Shown here one piece after another: positions 34,570 to 43,269 of a DNA stretch of 64,000 nt. The notes under the pieces were generated by a model. That model did not search any database. It was not told where the DNA came from and saw only the letters and a list, made by a program, of their open reading frames with translations. A program made the position numbers and the translations under genes. Within the stretch, counting starts at the first letter, position 1. Every line of letters begins with the position of its first letter. Location: contig DASUTC010000347.1 of assembly GCA_036374795.1 (NCBI GenBank), forward strand, positions 1 through 64,000, in the 5' to 3' direction. This DNA comes from Herpetosiphonaceae bacterium (GTDB lineage Bacteria; Chloroflexota; Chloroflexia; Chloroflexales; Kallotenuaceae).

Positions 34570-35412
34570 TCAGACTCGATTCGGCTGGTGCAGGAGCTGA
34601 TTCATCCATGGATCGAACTGTTCTGAGGCGGAAACCAGGAAGGCCGCGCTCCCGACACATGGGTCGTACACCGTCACGGGTTCATAGTGCTCGATGGCGT
34701 GCGGAATGACGCGCGCGATCAACCAGGCCAGCGCCACCTCGCCTTCCAGCGTGCTGCCTGCCAGCAGCGCTGCCTGGGCGGCTGGAGACTGTGCAATCGC
34801 GGCTTGGAGCTGCGCATGCACCTGGCTCCGCCCATCACCGATCGTCAGTCTCGTGATCAGCGAGGTGAGTGACGTCGGTGTAAAAAATTGACCAAGGGTC
34901 GCGTTCGGCCAGCCCCATTGCATGTAGATGGTGCCAACAATATCGACAAAGCCGACGGTCGTGCTCATCCGCAGCTCGGCAAATGCTTGGAGGAAATAAT
35001 CGAGATAGTGCTCCTTCGCCCCCTCACGGTAGGGATAGGTCTGCCGCAGTCGGACGAGTAATGCGACGACCTCCGGCGGATCTGGCGCAAAGGTTCCGGT
35101 CTCGGCGAGCGCCTGCTCGTGTTTCGGCTCCATGTCCAGCAGGGCATGCACCAGTTCAATCCAATCGGTAAACACCTCGGCTGGTCGCCGGCCAACGACG
35201 GTGCAGCGTTCAAGCAGCCGGATGATGGTTTTGACCGTCCTGGCTTCAAAGCCCTGGGTGTCCTCAGGAGCGGCGGATCGGGCTGGCGAGATGCCCGGTT
35301 CCGGTTTCGCTGCTGGCCGGGTGCTTGCCGATTCTGCACCTGAGGACGTGGTCGGCTTCCGCTGTTTTGCAGGACGCGCTGGACGCGTGGAAGCGGCACG
35401 CTTACTGGTCAT
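34570..35412 (-). CDS. N-6 DNA methylase, N-terminal half only
   Basis: 280 residues. After an 50-residue basic low-complexity head come the helical domain (EVFTDWIELVHALLDM), LGQFFTPTSLTSL and the SAM motif VTVYDPCVGSAAFLVSASEQ; the protein ends about 15 residues later, without NPPY/F. It matches the half-methylase at 6626-7585 through most of its length (for example IAQSPAAQAALLAGS against IAKSPDAQAAHADGS). It is the last gene of the operon from the 36.8-kb promoter and overlaps the preceding small gene by 11 bp. Confidence 0.75.
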   Translation of the reverse strand: MTSKRAASTRPARPAKQRKPTTSSGAESASTRPAAKPEPGISPARSAAPEDTQGFEARTVKTIIRLLERCTVVGRRPAEVFTDWIELVHALLDMEPKHEQALAETGTFAPDPPEVVALLVRLRQTYPYREGAKEHYLDYFLQAFAELRMSTTVGFVDIVGTIYMQWGWPNATLGQFFTPTSLTSLITRLTIGDGRSQVHAQLQAAIAQSPAAQAALLAGSTLEGEVALAWLIARVIPHAIEHYEPVTVYDPCVGSAAFLVSASEQFDPWMNQLLHQPNRV

Positions 35413-35581
35413 CGGTGACTCCTGGTACGAACAGTGGCGAGAGGTCGGCGATCACGACCGCATCGATCGGCGCATCGTCCTCCTGGACCGCGCCCTGAGG
35501 CCATGCCTTCAGCTCAATCCGACCCTGATGCCGCGCGATCAGGACCGCCGCGTGTTCCCGATCGTCTGGCGTCTCGAACAT
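35402..35581 (-). CDS. Small hypothetical protein between operon genes
   Basis: 59 residues from ATG 35581: MFETPDDREHAAVLIARHQG, then RIELKAWPQGAVQEDDAPID and a hydrophobic end (AVVIADLSPLF). It starts 16 bp after the stop of the upstream gene in the same frame, and its stop overlaps the methylase-half start by 11 bp. Codon use matches its neighbours. No Shine-Dalgarno is visible, so it may depend on translational coupling. Confidence 0.55.
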   Translation of the reverse strand: MFETPDDREHAAVLIARHQGRIELKAWPQGAVQEDDAPIDAVVIADLSPLFVPGVTDDQ

Positions 35582-35596
35582 GAGCCAGATGCCGGT

Positions 35597-36223
35597 CTAT
35601 CGGTGGACCCGCAGCCGCGCGACGACCGGCTGGGCATCCGCGTCGCCACTGTCCCAGAGCCGGATCGGAACATCGACGACGTCGGGCAGCTGCGCATCGG
35701 CGGCGGGCAGCGCCTCGAAGAGTACGAGGGCCGTTTCCAAGGCGCGGAGATCGACCGCCGGCACGGCGATGGCTTCCGCGTCGGCACAGTCGGGATAGAA
35801 TCCGGCGCTGATCACGGCTCGCCCAGCCGCAAGGACCTCGGCGAGCGCCAGGGTGCGCGCGTCGGCGACCGCAGGCGCGTCCGTCTGCAGCTGCACGACC
35901 AGGTGCTGCGCTTCGAGCACCTGCGTGACAAAGCGCTCGCGAGCCGCGGGAATCGCATCCGGATCGCGGGGAATGCGGGCGGTCCAGAGCGGGAGCGGGT
36001 GCTGCCAGGTGGTGCGGTCGGCCAGGACGCCGCTTTGGAGGCCGACGACCCCCCAGTGGCTCAGGGTGCTCTGCTCGCCGATCGACACCAGCAGCGGGCC
36101 GCTGAACGGGATGGTGAGCGGCTGCCCGAAGGCCACCAGGGCAACCCCAGCCTGGTTCGCCGCGACCAGCTGGCGGAGCTGCGTCTGCTGCGCGGTACTC
36201 AGGATCGCTGTGGAATGCTGCAT
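35597..36223 (-). CDS. Hypothetical alpha/beta protein
   Basis: 208 residues from ATG 36223, chosen for the AGAAGGA 8 nt upstream. Features include LRQLVAANQAGVALVAFGQP, LLVSIGEQSTLSHWGVVGLQ and a long acidic helix ALAEVLAAGRAVISAGFYP. No known motif. Second gene of the four-gene operon from the 36.8-kb promoter. Confidence 0.65.
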   Translation of the reverse strand: MQHSTAILSTAQQTQLRQLVAANQAGVALVAFGQPLTIPFSGPLLVSIGEQSTLSHWGVVGLQSGVLADRTTWQHPLPLWTARIPRDPDAIPAARERFVTQVLEAQHLVVQLQTDAPAVADARTLALAEVLAAGRAVISAGFYPDCADAEAIAVPAVDLRALETALVLFEALPAADAQLPDVVDVPIRLWDSGDADAQPVVARLRVHR

Positions 36224-36250
36224 GCTGTGCGTCCTTCTCTGGTCCATCAG

Positions 36251-36712
36251 TTAGGCGGCAGGTGGATTCAGGTAGGCTGCCCCGCCACGCGCGCGGACTG
36301 GCTGAGCACGCCGGTCGTGCTGGACGGCACCCCGCCGCGGTGCCCGGCGCGCGAACGGTGAGGGCGGGCAGGGACTGGCGAGGACCGCCCGCACGCTCGC
36401 GCCCATGAGTTGAATCGCCAGCAGCACCATCAGCAGGCCCCGGTGCCAGCAGAAGGTGTGGTAGAGCAGGCAGGCTTCGCAATCGCACAGGTCGAGATCG
36501 GTGTCGTACAGGACGTCCGGATTGCGACTCGACTGCACCCGGAGATGGTTCCCCGTCAGCTCAAACACGATGCCGCGGCGCAGCTGGCGCACGGCCTTGT
36601 CCAAGGCATTATGGAAAGAGGGGGTGGGACTCTGGGCCTTTAAGCCGCGGACAACGGCCTCGGCGACGGGAAGATCGATCGTGGTGATGGGTTGAGCGGT
36701 TGGTCCCAGCAT
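36251..36712 (-). CDS. SWIM-like zinc finger protein
   Basis: 153 residues from ATG 36712. A helical N-terminus (VAEAVVRGLKAQSPTPSFHN) leads into a strand-rich part and a SWIM-like finger C-x-C-x9-C-x-H in CDCEACLLYHTFCWHR, followed by a hydrophobic helix and an Arg/Pro-rich tail. Inputs and partners are unknown. First gene of the operon from the conserved promoter at 36825-36853, giving a leader of about 105 nt. Confidence 0.65.
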   Translation of the reverse strand: MLGPTAQPITTIDLPVAEAVVRGLKAQSPTPSFHNALDKAVRQLRRGIVFELTGNHLRVQSSRNPDVLYDTDLDLCDCEACLLYHTFCWHRGLLMVLLAIQLMGASVRAVLASPCPPSPFARRAPRRGAVQHDRRAQPVRARGGAAYLNPPAA

Positions 36713-36824
36713 GGCGAGTGGCCTCGTTCGGTGTCGGCGCTGCGCGTGGCGACGGCAGCAGGGTACGATTCGGGTCGTGTCGAGCTGTTGGGTTGTGCTT
36801 CGATAGCATGGGTCTGTTATCTGT

Positions 36825-36853
36825 ATTGTATCATAATAGATTACAATTGTCAA
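36825..36853 (-). promoter_or_regulatory. Conserved element promoter, copy A
   Basis: On the minus strand: TTGACA (36848-36853), 17-bp spacer ATTGTAATCTATTATGA and TACAAT (36825-36830). It drives the SWIM/methylase-half operon. The spacer is shared with five other promoters in the window. Confidence 0.85.
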
Positions 36854-37100
36854 TATACCATACTGTTATACGTGGGTGGGAACCGTGCGTGAACGTGCTG
36901 CCCATCGCCGTGCTCGGCGGTATTGCGACCAGCGATCTCCGGGACCCGCGTGCTGCCACGCCGGTGTCCGTCCCTGCTGGCGTGGCTGCGATCGCGGGTC
37001 CTGCACGCAACGGGTCCGATCTGACCGATTCTGGTGTCAAATGTGACGGGAAACCGGCGGCGGGCCGTGCTAGCCTGAAGGTACGAAGAAGGAGGCGATC

Positions 37101-38123
37101 ATGAACAACGCACGGACGATCCGAACGATCCTGACCCTGCTCGGTGCCGCCGCATGGATGCTCGCCAGTTTGGGATTCATCGCGCCAACCCAGGCGCGCG
37201 CGGAACCGCGATCCGGGACCACGCTGGATCTCGGTCCCTTGGGGGACGTCAATAGTACTGCGCAGGACATCAATAACCGGGGCCAGGTGGTGGGCAGCAG
37301 GTATCCGGGTGATGGCAGGGTGAGCGCCTTCCTCTGGAGCGCCGAGACCGGCATGGTTGATCTCGGCACGCTGGGGGGGCCATCCTCCTACGCCACCGCG
37401 ATCAATGACCGGGGGCAGGTGGTGGGCTGGGCGACCAGCGCCGATGGCATAGGGCACGCCTTCCTCTGGAGCGCCGAGACCGGCATGGTCACCATCGACC
37501 ATCCGGACACGGTGTTCAGCTATGCCGCTGACCTCAATGACCAGGGGCAGGTGGTGGGCGCTGCGACCAGCGCCAATGGCGGGGAGCATGCCTTTGTGTG
37601 GAGCGCCGAGACCGGCATGGTCGATCTGGGCAGCTTAGGGGGTTCCGTGAGCGAAGCGTATGGGATCAACGATCGGGGCCAGGTCGTTGGCACCAGCGCC
37701 ACCCCCTCCGGTGAGGGACGTGCCTTTGTGTGGAGCGCCGAGACCGGCATGGTCGATCTGGACACGTTCGGCGGCACGTGGTCCGCAGCATACAGCATCA
37801 ACCAGCACGGGGAGGTGGTCGGCCACGACATCGATGGTGAGTCCCACAGCTTCCGCTGGACGGCGCAGGACGGCATGCAGGATCTGGGCACCTTTGGCAG
37901 AGCAGGCAGTGGTGCCAACAGCATCAACAAACATGGGCAGGTCGTCGGCTGGACGTCCCACCAGGGCTTCGTGCAGGGCTACGTGTGGAGCGAGAAACGC
38001 GGTTTTGAGCTGATCGGTTCGCTGGTCAGCGCCAGGAGTGTGAATGACCGCGGACAGGTGGTTGGGTATCTCCTCACCGAGGCGGGTTACTGGCACGCCG
38101 CGCTGTGGACCGGCGCGCGGTAG
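37101..38123 (+). CDS. Secreted HAF-repeat protein
   Basis: 340 residues with a signal peptide ending near ARAEP and AAGGAGG before ATG 37101. The rest consists of about seven repeats of 40-48 residues, each with an INDRGQVVG block and a FLWSAETGMVDLGTLGG block, the signature of the extracellular HAF/WD-like repeat family. Such proteins form beta-propeller-like or stacked folds; function is unknown. The DNA repeats match the protein repeats. It is divergent from the promoter at 36.8 kb. Confidence 0.8.
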   Translation: MNNARTIRTILTLLGAAAWMLASLGFIAPTQARAEPRSGTTLDLGPLGDVNSTAQDINNRGQVVGSRYPGDGRVSAFLWSAETGMVDLGTLGGPSSYATAINDRGQVVGWATSADGIGHAFLWSAETGMVTIDHPDTVFSYAADLNDQGQVVGAATSANGGEHAFVWSAETGMVDLGSLGGSVSEAYGINDRGQVVGTSATPSGEGRAFVWSAETGMVDLDTFGGTWSAAYSINQHGEVVGHDIDGESHSFRWTAQDGMQDLGTFGRAGSGANSINKHGQVVGWTSHQGFVQGYVWSEKRGFELIGSLVSARSVNDRGQVVGYLLTEAGYWHAALWTGAR

Positions 38124-38134
38124 CTCGCACGCCT

Positions 38135-38162
38135 GGGGACGGTGGTGTTCGCCACCGTCCCC
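38135..38162 (+). terminator. Hairpin after the HAF-repeat gene
   Basis: GGGGACGGTGG (38135-38145) pairs perfectly with CCACCGTCCCC (38152-38162) around a 6-nt loop, 12 bp after the stop. No T-run follows. The remaining gene-free DNA to 38433 is GC-rich and holds an inverted copy of part of this motif (GACGGTGGCGAACA near 38257), but no gene. Confidence 0.6.
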
Positions 38163-38433
38163 GGTCCGGAGCCGGAGCGGGCACCCACCCGCCGGTGGGG
38201 CGCGACGGAGCCGGACACCAGCAGCCCCACCAATCGACGGCTCGGTGGTCCGTCGACGGTGGCGAACAGCAGCAGGCGCAGAAATCACCCACAGCCCGGC
38301 GGTGGACGCATCGACCCAGCAACGATCCCGCTGGTTGCGTGCGGGTCTTCGGTCGGTGATCGGCGTGCGCGGGGACCGCTGGTGGGGCGAGGGGTGACGC
38401 GTGGGAACCACGGGCGCTGGTTGGTGTCCAGGG

Positions 38434-38895
38434 TCAGCCACCAGGCGTCGCGCGCAGCCAGTCTTTCAACTGCTGGCGCTGCCTGCCGAGCCCACCCAGG
38501 GCGATGACGAGGCCGGGCAGATCCAGGAGCGCATCCGCCCGGATGAGGGCGGATCGGTAGGTGTATCCCATGACGACGAGCGTGGACGTGACGCCTGGAA
38601 GCAGCGGAACCACGATGTGCGCCCATTGCGCGCGCAGCACCGGTTCGAGTTCCAGAACCTGCTGGGCCGTCATTGTACGGTCGTAGGCGGGAATCGGATC
38701 GGTTGGCCGGAGGAACCCGAATTCGGCGCTCAGGATCAGCACCTGCGGCAGCGTGACGCCCTCCCGTTCGGCCTTGTTCAGCGTGTGATAGGCCCCACCC
38801 GTGTAGCGCTCGCGAGCTGGCAGCAGGCCAGGATCAGTCCGCTTCGATTTCGAGCAGGCGATCAGGAGCAATCGTTGGGACGTAGGCTGGGACAT
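38434..38895 (-). CDS. DUF6884/YaaA-like protein
   Basis: 153 residues from ATG 38895, with AAGAAGGA upstream. The N-terminal RLLLIACSKSKRTDPGLLPA, followed by LPARERYTGGAYHTLNK, VLILSAEFGFLRPTDPIPAY and TLVVMGYTY, matches the DUF6884 pattern, distantly related to YaaA. The biochemical role is not established. Last gene of the five-gene operon from the 43.24-kb promoter. Confidence 0.7.
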   Translation of the reverse strand: MSQPTSQRLLLIACSKSKRTDPGLLPARERYTGGAYHTLNKAEREGVTLPQVLILSAEFGFLRPTDPIPAYDRTMTAQQVLELEPVLRAQWAHIVVPLLPGVTSTLVVMGYTYRSALIRADALLDLPGLVIALGGLGRQRQQLKDWLRATPGG

Positions 38896-38940
38896 GGGTA
38901 ATTCCTTCTTCAGCAACGAATGTCGGGGGAGGTGGCGTGA

Positions 38941-39492
38941 TCACTGGGTCGGTTCTTCCAGCGCAGCCCGGTAGTCGTCCAGCGTAAAGCCCCCGAGCCG
39001 GAGGAGATCGGCCAATGAGAGGCGCAGATGCTCGACCAGCTCGGTGTCGCCATGCCAGGCCCCAATCACCACCTGCCGGGTTTCCTGCATGACGGCGACA
39101 ACGACACCGTCGCGAGCGTCTCGGGCCAAGCCCCGAGCAGACGTCAGGAACGGCCCAACGTACTCGGCAATGGCGGTCGGACTCTCATCTTCCAGCACCG
39201 CCTCGAAGATCTCGAACAGCGCGGCATCGAGCGGCGTGTGCGGCCCCCAGGGATAGCCCTCGGTCGCTTCCTGCAACAACGCATAGCTGTCGGGGCTATC
39301 CGCGCCGGCGAAGACGCGGACATTAAACGCATCGTCGGTCCGCTTGAGACACACCGTCAGGATGCCGTCGGCCACGCTGGCATCGGCCAACCAGCCGCCG
39401 TCGTTCGCCGATGACGCCTGAGCAACATGCGCCAGCGCGCGTTGCAATCCGTCGAATGTCGAAAGATCGGGTTTGGTAATGAGGTGCGTCAC
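38941..39492 (-). CDS. Hypothetical acidic protein
   Basis: 183 residues. GTG 39492 is chosen as start because GGAGGTA lies 6 nt before it; the longer frame lacks a ribosome site. Acidic, mixed alpha/beta (LTVCLKRTDDAFNVRVFAGA, GVVVAVMQETRQVVIGAWHG), ending in a helical DLLRLGGFTLDDYRAALEE. No motif recognised. Fourth gene of its operon. Confidence 0.65.
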   Translation of the reverse strand: MTHLITKPDLSTFDGLQRALAHVAQASSANDGGWLADASVADGILTVCLKRTDDAFNVRVFAGADSPDSYALLQEATEGYPWGPHTPLDAALFEIFEAVLEDESPTAIAEYVGPFLTSARGLARDARDGVVVAVMQETRQVVIGAWHGDTELVEHLRLSLADLLRLGGFTLDDYRAALEEPTQ

Positions 39493-39579
39493 TGCTGTAC
39501 CTCCGCAACGAATGCCTGGAACGAACACATCGGGAAGCCGTTGCCGGTGCGATCGACGTGCGGACCGGTCCGCAATCCG

Positions 39580-40512
39580 TCACGCTGACGTGTCCTGCTC
39601 CTCAGGCTCGATCAGCACGTGCGGTCGATGGCATTGCAGCCAGGCCCTGGCCTGCACCGCGTCGACATAGCACTCAAAACCCATACCGCGTCGCAGCTGG
39701 ATATACGCGAACATGGCCCGCACCCGCGAGTCATAGGTCTCGGCGCGTTCGGCAACCCGGTCCGCCGCCAGATCGCCGCCAAAGTCGATCGCGATCAGCT
39801 TGCGCAGCTCCTCGTCGGTCGCCGACGCAAAAAACGGCGTGGCGTCGAAGCGATCGCCGGTTTCGCAGCCGAGGTCGATTATCCAATCGTCCGTGTGGCA
39901 GCTTGCCCACACCGTTGGTCCGAGCAGCGCCGGATCGAGGCGCGCCGGAGCGAACGGCTGCCCTGGTTCGCTCGCGCTGGCGTCACGATCCGCGACGCGG
40001 TGGAACCAGACATGCCGGATCGTCGTAGCGGGGGAATCGTGCGGCGCGTGGGTCATCCAGTAGCGCGCGACGGCGGCTGCCGCGATGGCGTCGTCTGGTG
40101 TGTCGGCGGGCATGGCGACCGACTCGATCGCCCACAACCGGCTGCCATCGGCCAGCTCGCGAGCGACTCCAAGCTCGACGATCTGCGTGCCGGACGTCGA
40201 GCGGGGACCGTGGCGATACCGCCCGCGGACCTCCGCGATCGTTTCCGGCGGGATGCCTTGATCGGCCGCAATCGCCAGCAGCCAGGCCGTCCCGTTGGCC
40301 CGCTGCCACACATAGCCCGCGCCGACCGGCAGGCCCGCCACGTCCAAGCGGGTTTGCTGCGCAAACTCCTCGTGGGTGAAGCCATGATCCTGAATCGCGT
40401 GATTCTGGATTCCCACCAGGGAACCATATCGGTCCAGGTGTAATTCGTCTGCGGAACGGCCGCAGCAGAGACAGATCAGCAGCCAGGATTGTGGATGGAC
40501 TGGTGCAGTCAT
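39580..40512 (-). CDS. Hypothetical protein with N-terminal cysteine cluster
   Basis: 310 residues from ATG 40512, with GAGG upstream. The N-terminus has LLICLCCGRSADELHLDRYG, a possible half zinc site. Then comes an alpha/beta region (YVWQRANGTAWLLAIAADQG, RHVWFHRVADRDA, WASCHTDDWIIDLGCETGDR) and a C-terminal helix RVRAMFAYIQLRRGMGFECY. No known family. It starts 7 bp after the preceding gene, indicating co-translation. Confidence 0.65.
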   Translation of the reverse strand: MTAPVHPQSWLLICLCCGRSADELHLDRYGSLVGIQNHAIQDHGFTHEEFAQQTRLDVAGLPVGAGYVWQRANGTAWLLAIAADQGIPPETIAEVRGRYRHGPRSTSGTQIVELGVARELADGSRLWAIESVAMPADTPDDAIAAAAVARYWMTHAPHDSPATTIRHVWFHRVADRDASASEPGQPFAPARLDPALLGPTVWASCHTDDWIIDLGCETGDRFDATPFFASATDEELRKLIAIDFGGDLAADRVAERAETYDSRVRAMFAYIQLRRGMGFECYVDAVQARAWLQCHRPHVLIEPEEQDTSA

Positions 40513-40519
40513 AGGGGCC

Positions 40520-41311
40520 TCAGATGATCGGTGCGGTATTGACCGGCACCAGGACAATCGGTTGATCCGGCGAGGTCGGGACGTTCTGGACCTGAAGACC
40601 GGCATCGGTGAGAACAGAGCAGATTAGCGCTGCATCTCCAGCCCAGCAGAGTCGCATGGGTTTCACCTGCCGCTCACAGCCATCGAAGGCGGCCATGTCG
40701 CCGGGCGCGACAACCAGGTAGCGCCCCTGATCGCGCAGAGTCTGCCACCTGGCGGCATCATCAGCGTCCAGGTGGGTGTGGCACAGGTAGCCATGCTGGT
40801 GCTTCAACGTGCGGAGCGCAGCGAGGAGCTGCGCGCGTGGCGTTGGCGCCAGCACATGGGCGGGCAGCGCGTAGCCGACCTTGGAAAGCACGGTGAGGCA
40901 GCTCCGAATCCTGATCCAGAGATCGCGCTCCCTGGCGGGCGTGCTGGCAGCATCCTGGATGCACGAACTGATTCCGCTGGCCATGAGGCACGCCTGATGA
41001 CCGGCATAGTTGGGAATCCGCTGTGCATCCCGCCGCAGCTTGATGGTATCGATCACATACTCACCGAACAGCGCAACGGTTTCGTTCAGGACCAGCACGC
41101 CAATCTGTGGGGTGATCCCCGCCTCAACCTGCGTGGCTACCGCCGTGATCCGATCGGCAAGCGAGCGATAGGACGCTTCCAGATCCCGGTCGTGTTCGGT
41201 GACGTGGTGTCGCTCCGCCATGGCCGTGTATGGCCTGGTGCAGGAGTGTGCCTTGCGCGTATAGGCGTCGGCATAGCCCCGTAGTTGCTCAGTGGTCAGC
41301 GGAAACGGCAT
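40520..41311 (-). CDS. Hypothetical helical protein
   Basis: 263 residues from ATG 41311, with ACAGGAG upstream. It is mostly helical (TEQLRGYADAYTRKAHSCTR, LEASYRSLADRITAVATQVE) with a C-terminal alpha/beta part (GRYLVVAPGDMAAFDGCERQ, MRLCWAGDAALICSVLTDAG). No motif or membrane segment is recognised. Second gene of the ligase operon. Confidence 0.65.
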   Translation of the reverse strand: MPFPLTTEQLRGYADAYTRKAHSCTRPYTAMAERHHVTEHDRDLEASYRSLADRITAVATQVEAGITPQIGVLVLNETVALFGEYVIDTIKLRRDAQRIPNYAGHQACLMASGISSCIQDAASTPARERDLWIRIRSCLTVLSKVGYALPAHVLAPTPRAQLLAALRTLKHQHGYLCHTHLDADDAARWQTLRDQGRYLVVAPGDMAAFDGCERQVKPMRLCWAGDAALICSVLTDAGLQVQNVPTSPDQPIVLVPVNTAPII

Positions 41312-41443
41312 GCGGAAACTCCTGTCGATGGTTGGCCGTGCGCCAGCATACGAACCTGGAACCTGCGGCGGTTGAAGCGGACGCGCTGCCAGTGCGCTCC
41401 TCACTCCTGCGGGCGGACCCGAGGCCCGCCCGCAGATTCCGGC

Positions 41444-43177
41444 TTAGGCCGCCAGCCGCTGCTCGCCGGTCAGCCAGATCGTGGTATCCGGCAACGTCCA
41501 GGTCAGAATCGTGATCCCCGGCTCGTCGCTCGCCGACTCGCGGGCCTCGCTCTGATCAAGATCCGCAGCAGTGAAGCCATGCTCGGCGATGGCGTGTTCG
41601 CGGAGCGCTGCCAGCTCATCCTGCCCATCCTGCTGGGCATCCGGCAGCGCCGCGGCAGACGTGCCGCAGACCTGGCACATCAGATTGGACATACCCGCCT
41701 GCGGGGTGGGGGCCACCTGCCGCACCTCGGTCGAGAAGCGGCAGTCCGTCGGCAGCTTGTCGCCCGCGGGGCGAATGTCGATCAGGACCGGACGATTGAG
41801 CTGCCGGTTCATCGTCATCCGCTCGGTGCGCACCGTCACCACGATGTCGCGCTCGCCTGCATCCCAGCGGCGCTGCAGGTCGTCGCGCTGCGCGTCGGTC
41901 ATCCCGGTGCCGACTTCGCCGATCGCGACCAGCGTGCCGTCGTCCTCATACAAGCCACAGACGATCGCGCCGACGCGGCCCGTGTGGCGGCCCTTCCCTG
42001 GCTGAATGCCCATGACGACGGCATCGATCGTATTGAACCCGAATTTCACCTTGGTCCAGGCCCGGGTGCGGGCATCCTGGTAGGTCGCGGTCGCGTCGCG
42101 GAACACGATCCCTTCCCACCCCGCAGCCATACCGCGATCAAACATCGCCCGCTTGCCCGCCTCGTCGGCGGCGCTTTCGACAAGCAGGATGACATCTTGC
42201 TCGCCCAGCGTGCCGATGACGGCTTTCAGCAGCGTCAGGCGCACATCCTGGCGCGTTGCGAGCTTGCTGGTCATCGCCGGACAGGCCAGCAGGTCGAAGG
42301 CGACAAAACACTGCCGTGTCGCGTCCATGCCGACGTAGAGGGCTTCCTGCCCGTCATTGGTCAGGCCAACCAGTTCGCCGTCGATCGATGTTCCGGCAGG
42401 CAGCTTCGTCGCAAGCGCCTCGATATGCGCCGGACACGGAACGCCGCCGCCGCTGCGATTGGTCATCACCACCTCGCCCCCGGTCAGCACATGAATCTGC
42501 GCGCGCCGACCTTCCATTTTGCGGGTCGCAATCCAGGTCGGGTTGCTCAGGAACGGTTCCGCCATCGCTCGGATGCGGGCCACGTCGTCGGCGATCGCCA
42601 ATTCCTTCGCTGGTTCGCAGAGCATCACCGCGACCGGATACGGCGTGGCGGGTGCAGCAACTGGTGCCGGAGCGGGTGCCGCCGAAACAGGCGCAGCGGG
42701 GTGTTCCGGCGGGCTGGGGTGCGCTGTGGCCTGGGCGGTCGGTGCGGCCTGGGGTGCCGGAGCGGGTGCTGGCTGAGCGGGCGCGGGTGTTGCCGGAGTC
42801 GTGTTCGTCCCCTGGGCGGCATACTGACGACGTGCCGACGGCAGGAGTGTGAGCGGGCGACCGACCTGCCAGAGCTGATCGTGCAGCGGCAGATCGCCGT
42901 TCGCATCCAGGCTCTTGCTCCAGGCCGCCGCGCCGTAGGCGCTGATCGTCCCCGCCAGCATGGTCACATACGAGCGCGGGCTGCCCTTGCGCTTCTTATC
43001 GGCCTGCTTGAGCAGCGCCTTGAAAGCGTCCTCGCGGCTGGAACCCGTGTAGAGCGTTCCCTGGGCGATACTGCCCTGGGTGTAGGCGTTGACCACGAAT
43101 GTCCCGCCTCGGTCCTCAACGACGATCTCGTAGGTCGCTCCGGTGTGGGCCATCCCCCCAAAATATCCAACCAGCAT
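41444..43177 (-). CDS. ATP-dependent DNA ligase-like protein with Pro/Ala linker
   Basis: 577 residues. A small N-terminal domain (1-100, WGR-like in pattern: ATYEIVVEDRGGTFVVNAYT) is followed by a Pro/Ala-rich linker (127-180). The nucleotidyltransferase domain has motif I RKMEGRR (Lys220; the usual K-x-D-G reads K-M-E-G), SIDGELVG at 264-271, GWEGIVFRD and WTKVKFG, then an OB-fold region (GRVGAIVCGLYEDDGTLVAI). The C-terminus has CQVCG and paired His that could hold zinc. It should seal nicks in DNA or possibly RNA; Asp-to-Glu in motif I is unusual. It is first in an operon from a conserved promoter. Confidence 0.8.
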   Translation of the reverse strand: MLVGYFGGMAHTGATYEIVVEDRGGTFVVNAYTQGSIAQGTLYTGSSREDAFKALLKQADKKRKGSPRSYVTMLAGTISAYGAAAWSKSLDANGDLPLHDQLWQVGRPLTLLPSARRQYAAQGTNTTPATPAPAQPAPAPAPQAAPTAQATAHPSPPEHPAAPVSAAPAPAPVAAPATPYPVAVMLCEPAKELAIADDVARIRAMAEPFLSNPTWIATRKMEGRRAQIHVLTGGEVVMTNRSGGGVPCPAHIEALATKLPAGTSIDGELVGLTNDGQEALYVGMDATRQCFVAFDLLACPAMTSKLATRQDVRLTLLKAVIGTLGEQDVILLVESAADEAGKRAMFDRGMAAGWEGIVFRDATATYQDARTRAWTKVKFGFNTIDAVVMGIQPGKGRHTGRVGAIVCGLYEDDGTLVAIGEVGTGMTDAQRDDLQRRWDAGERDIVVTVRTERMTMNRQLNRPVLIDIRPAGDKLPTDCRFSTEVRQVAPTPQAGMSNLMCQVCGTSAAALPDAQQDGQDELAALREHAIAEHGFTAADLDQSEARESASDEPGITILTWTLPDTTIWLTGEQRLAA

Positions 43178-43240
43178 CTCTGCGCTCCTTGAACGATGGC
43201 GAATGGGTCGCGTGCGCGGGTCCGTTCTTTCCTTGCTATA

Positions 43241-43269
43241 ATTATATCATAATAGATTACAGTTGTCAA
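43241..43269 (-). promoter_or_regulatory. Conserved element promoter, copy B
   Basis: On the minus strand: TTGACA (43264-43269), spacer ACTGTAATCTATTATGA (17 bp) and consensus TATAAT (43241-43246), about 60 bp before the ligase start. It is the best match to a sigma-70 consensus in the window. Confidence 0.9.

Noticed and set aside
35514-36488. 324-residue minus-strand frame
   Set aside because: Arg/Ala/Pro-rich shadow of the genes at 35597 and 36251, which have ribosome sites and plausible folds.
37250-38100. Regular DNA repeats considered as a CRISPR array
   Set aside because: Repeats of about 120-140 bp are in frame and encode HAF protein repeats; no spacers or cas genes.
41285-43192. 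635-residue plus-strand frame opposite the ligase
   Set aside because: Shadow; the minus frame has ligase motifs and a consensus promoter.
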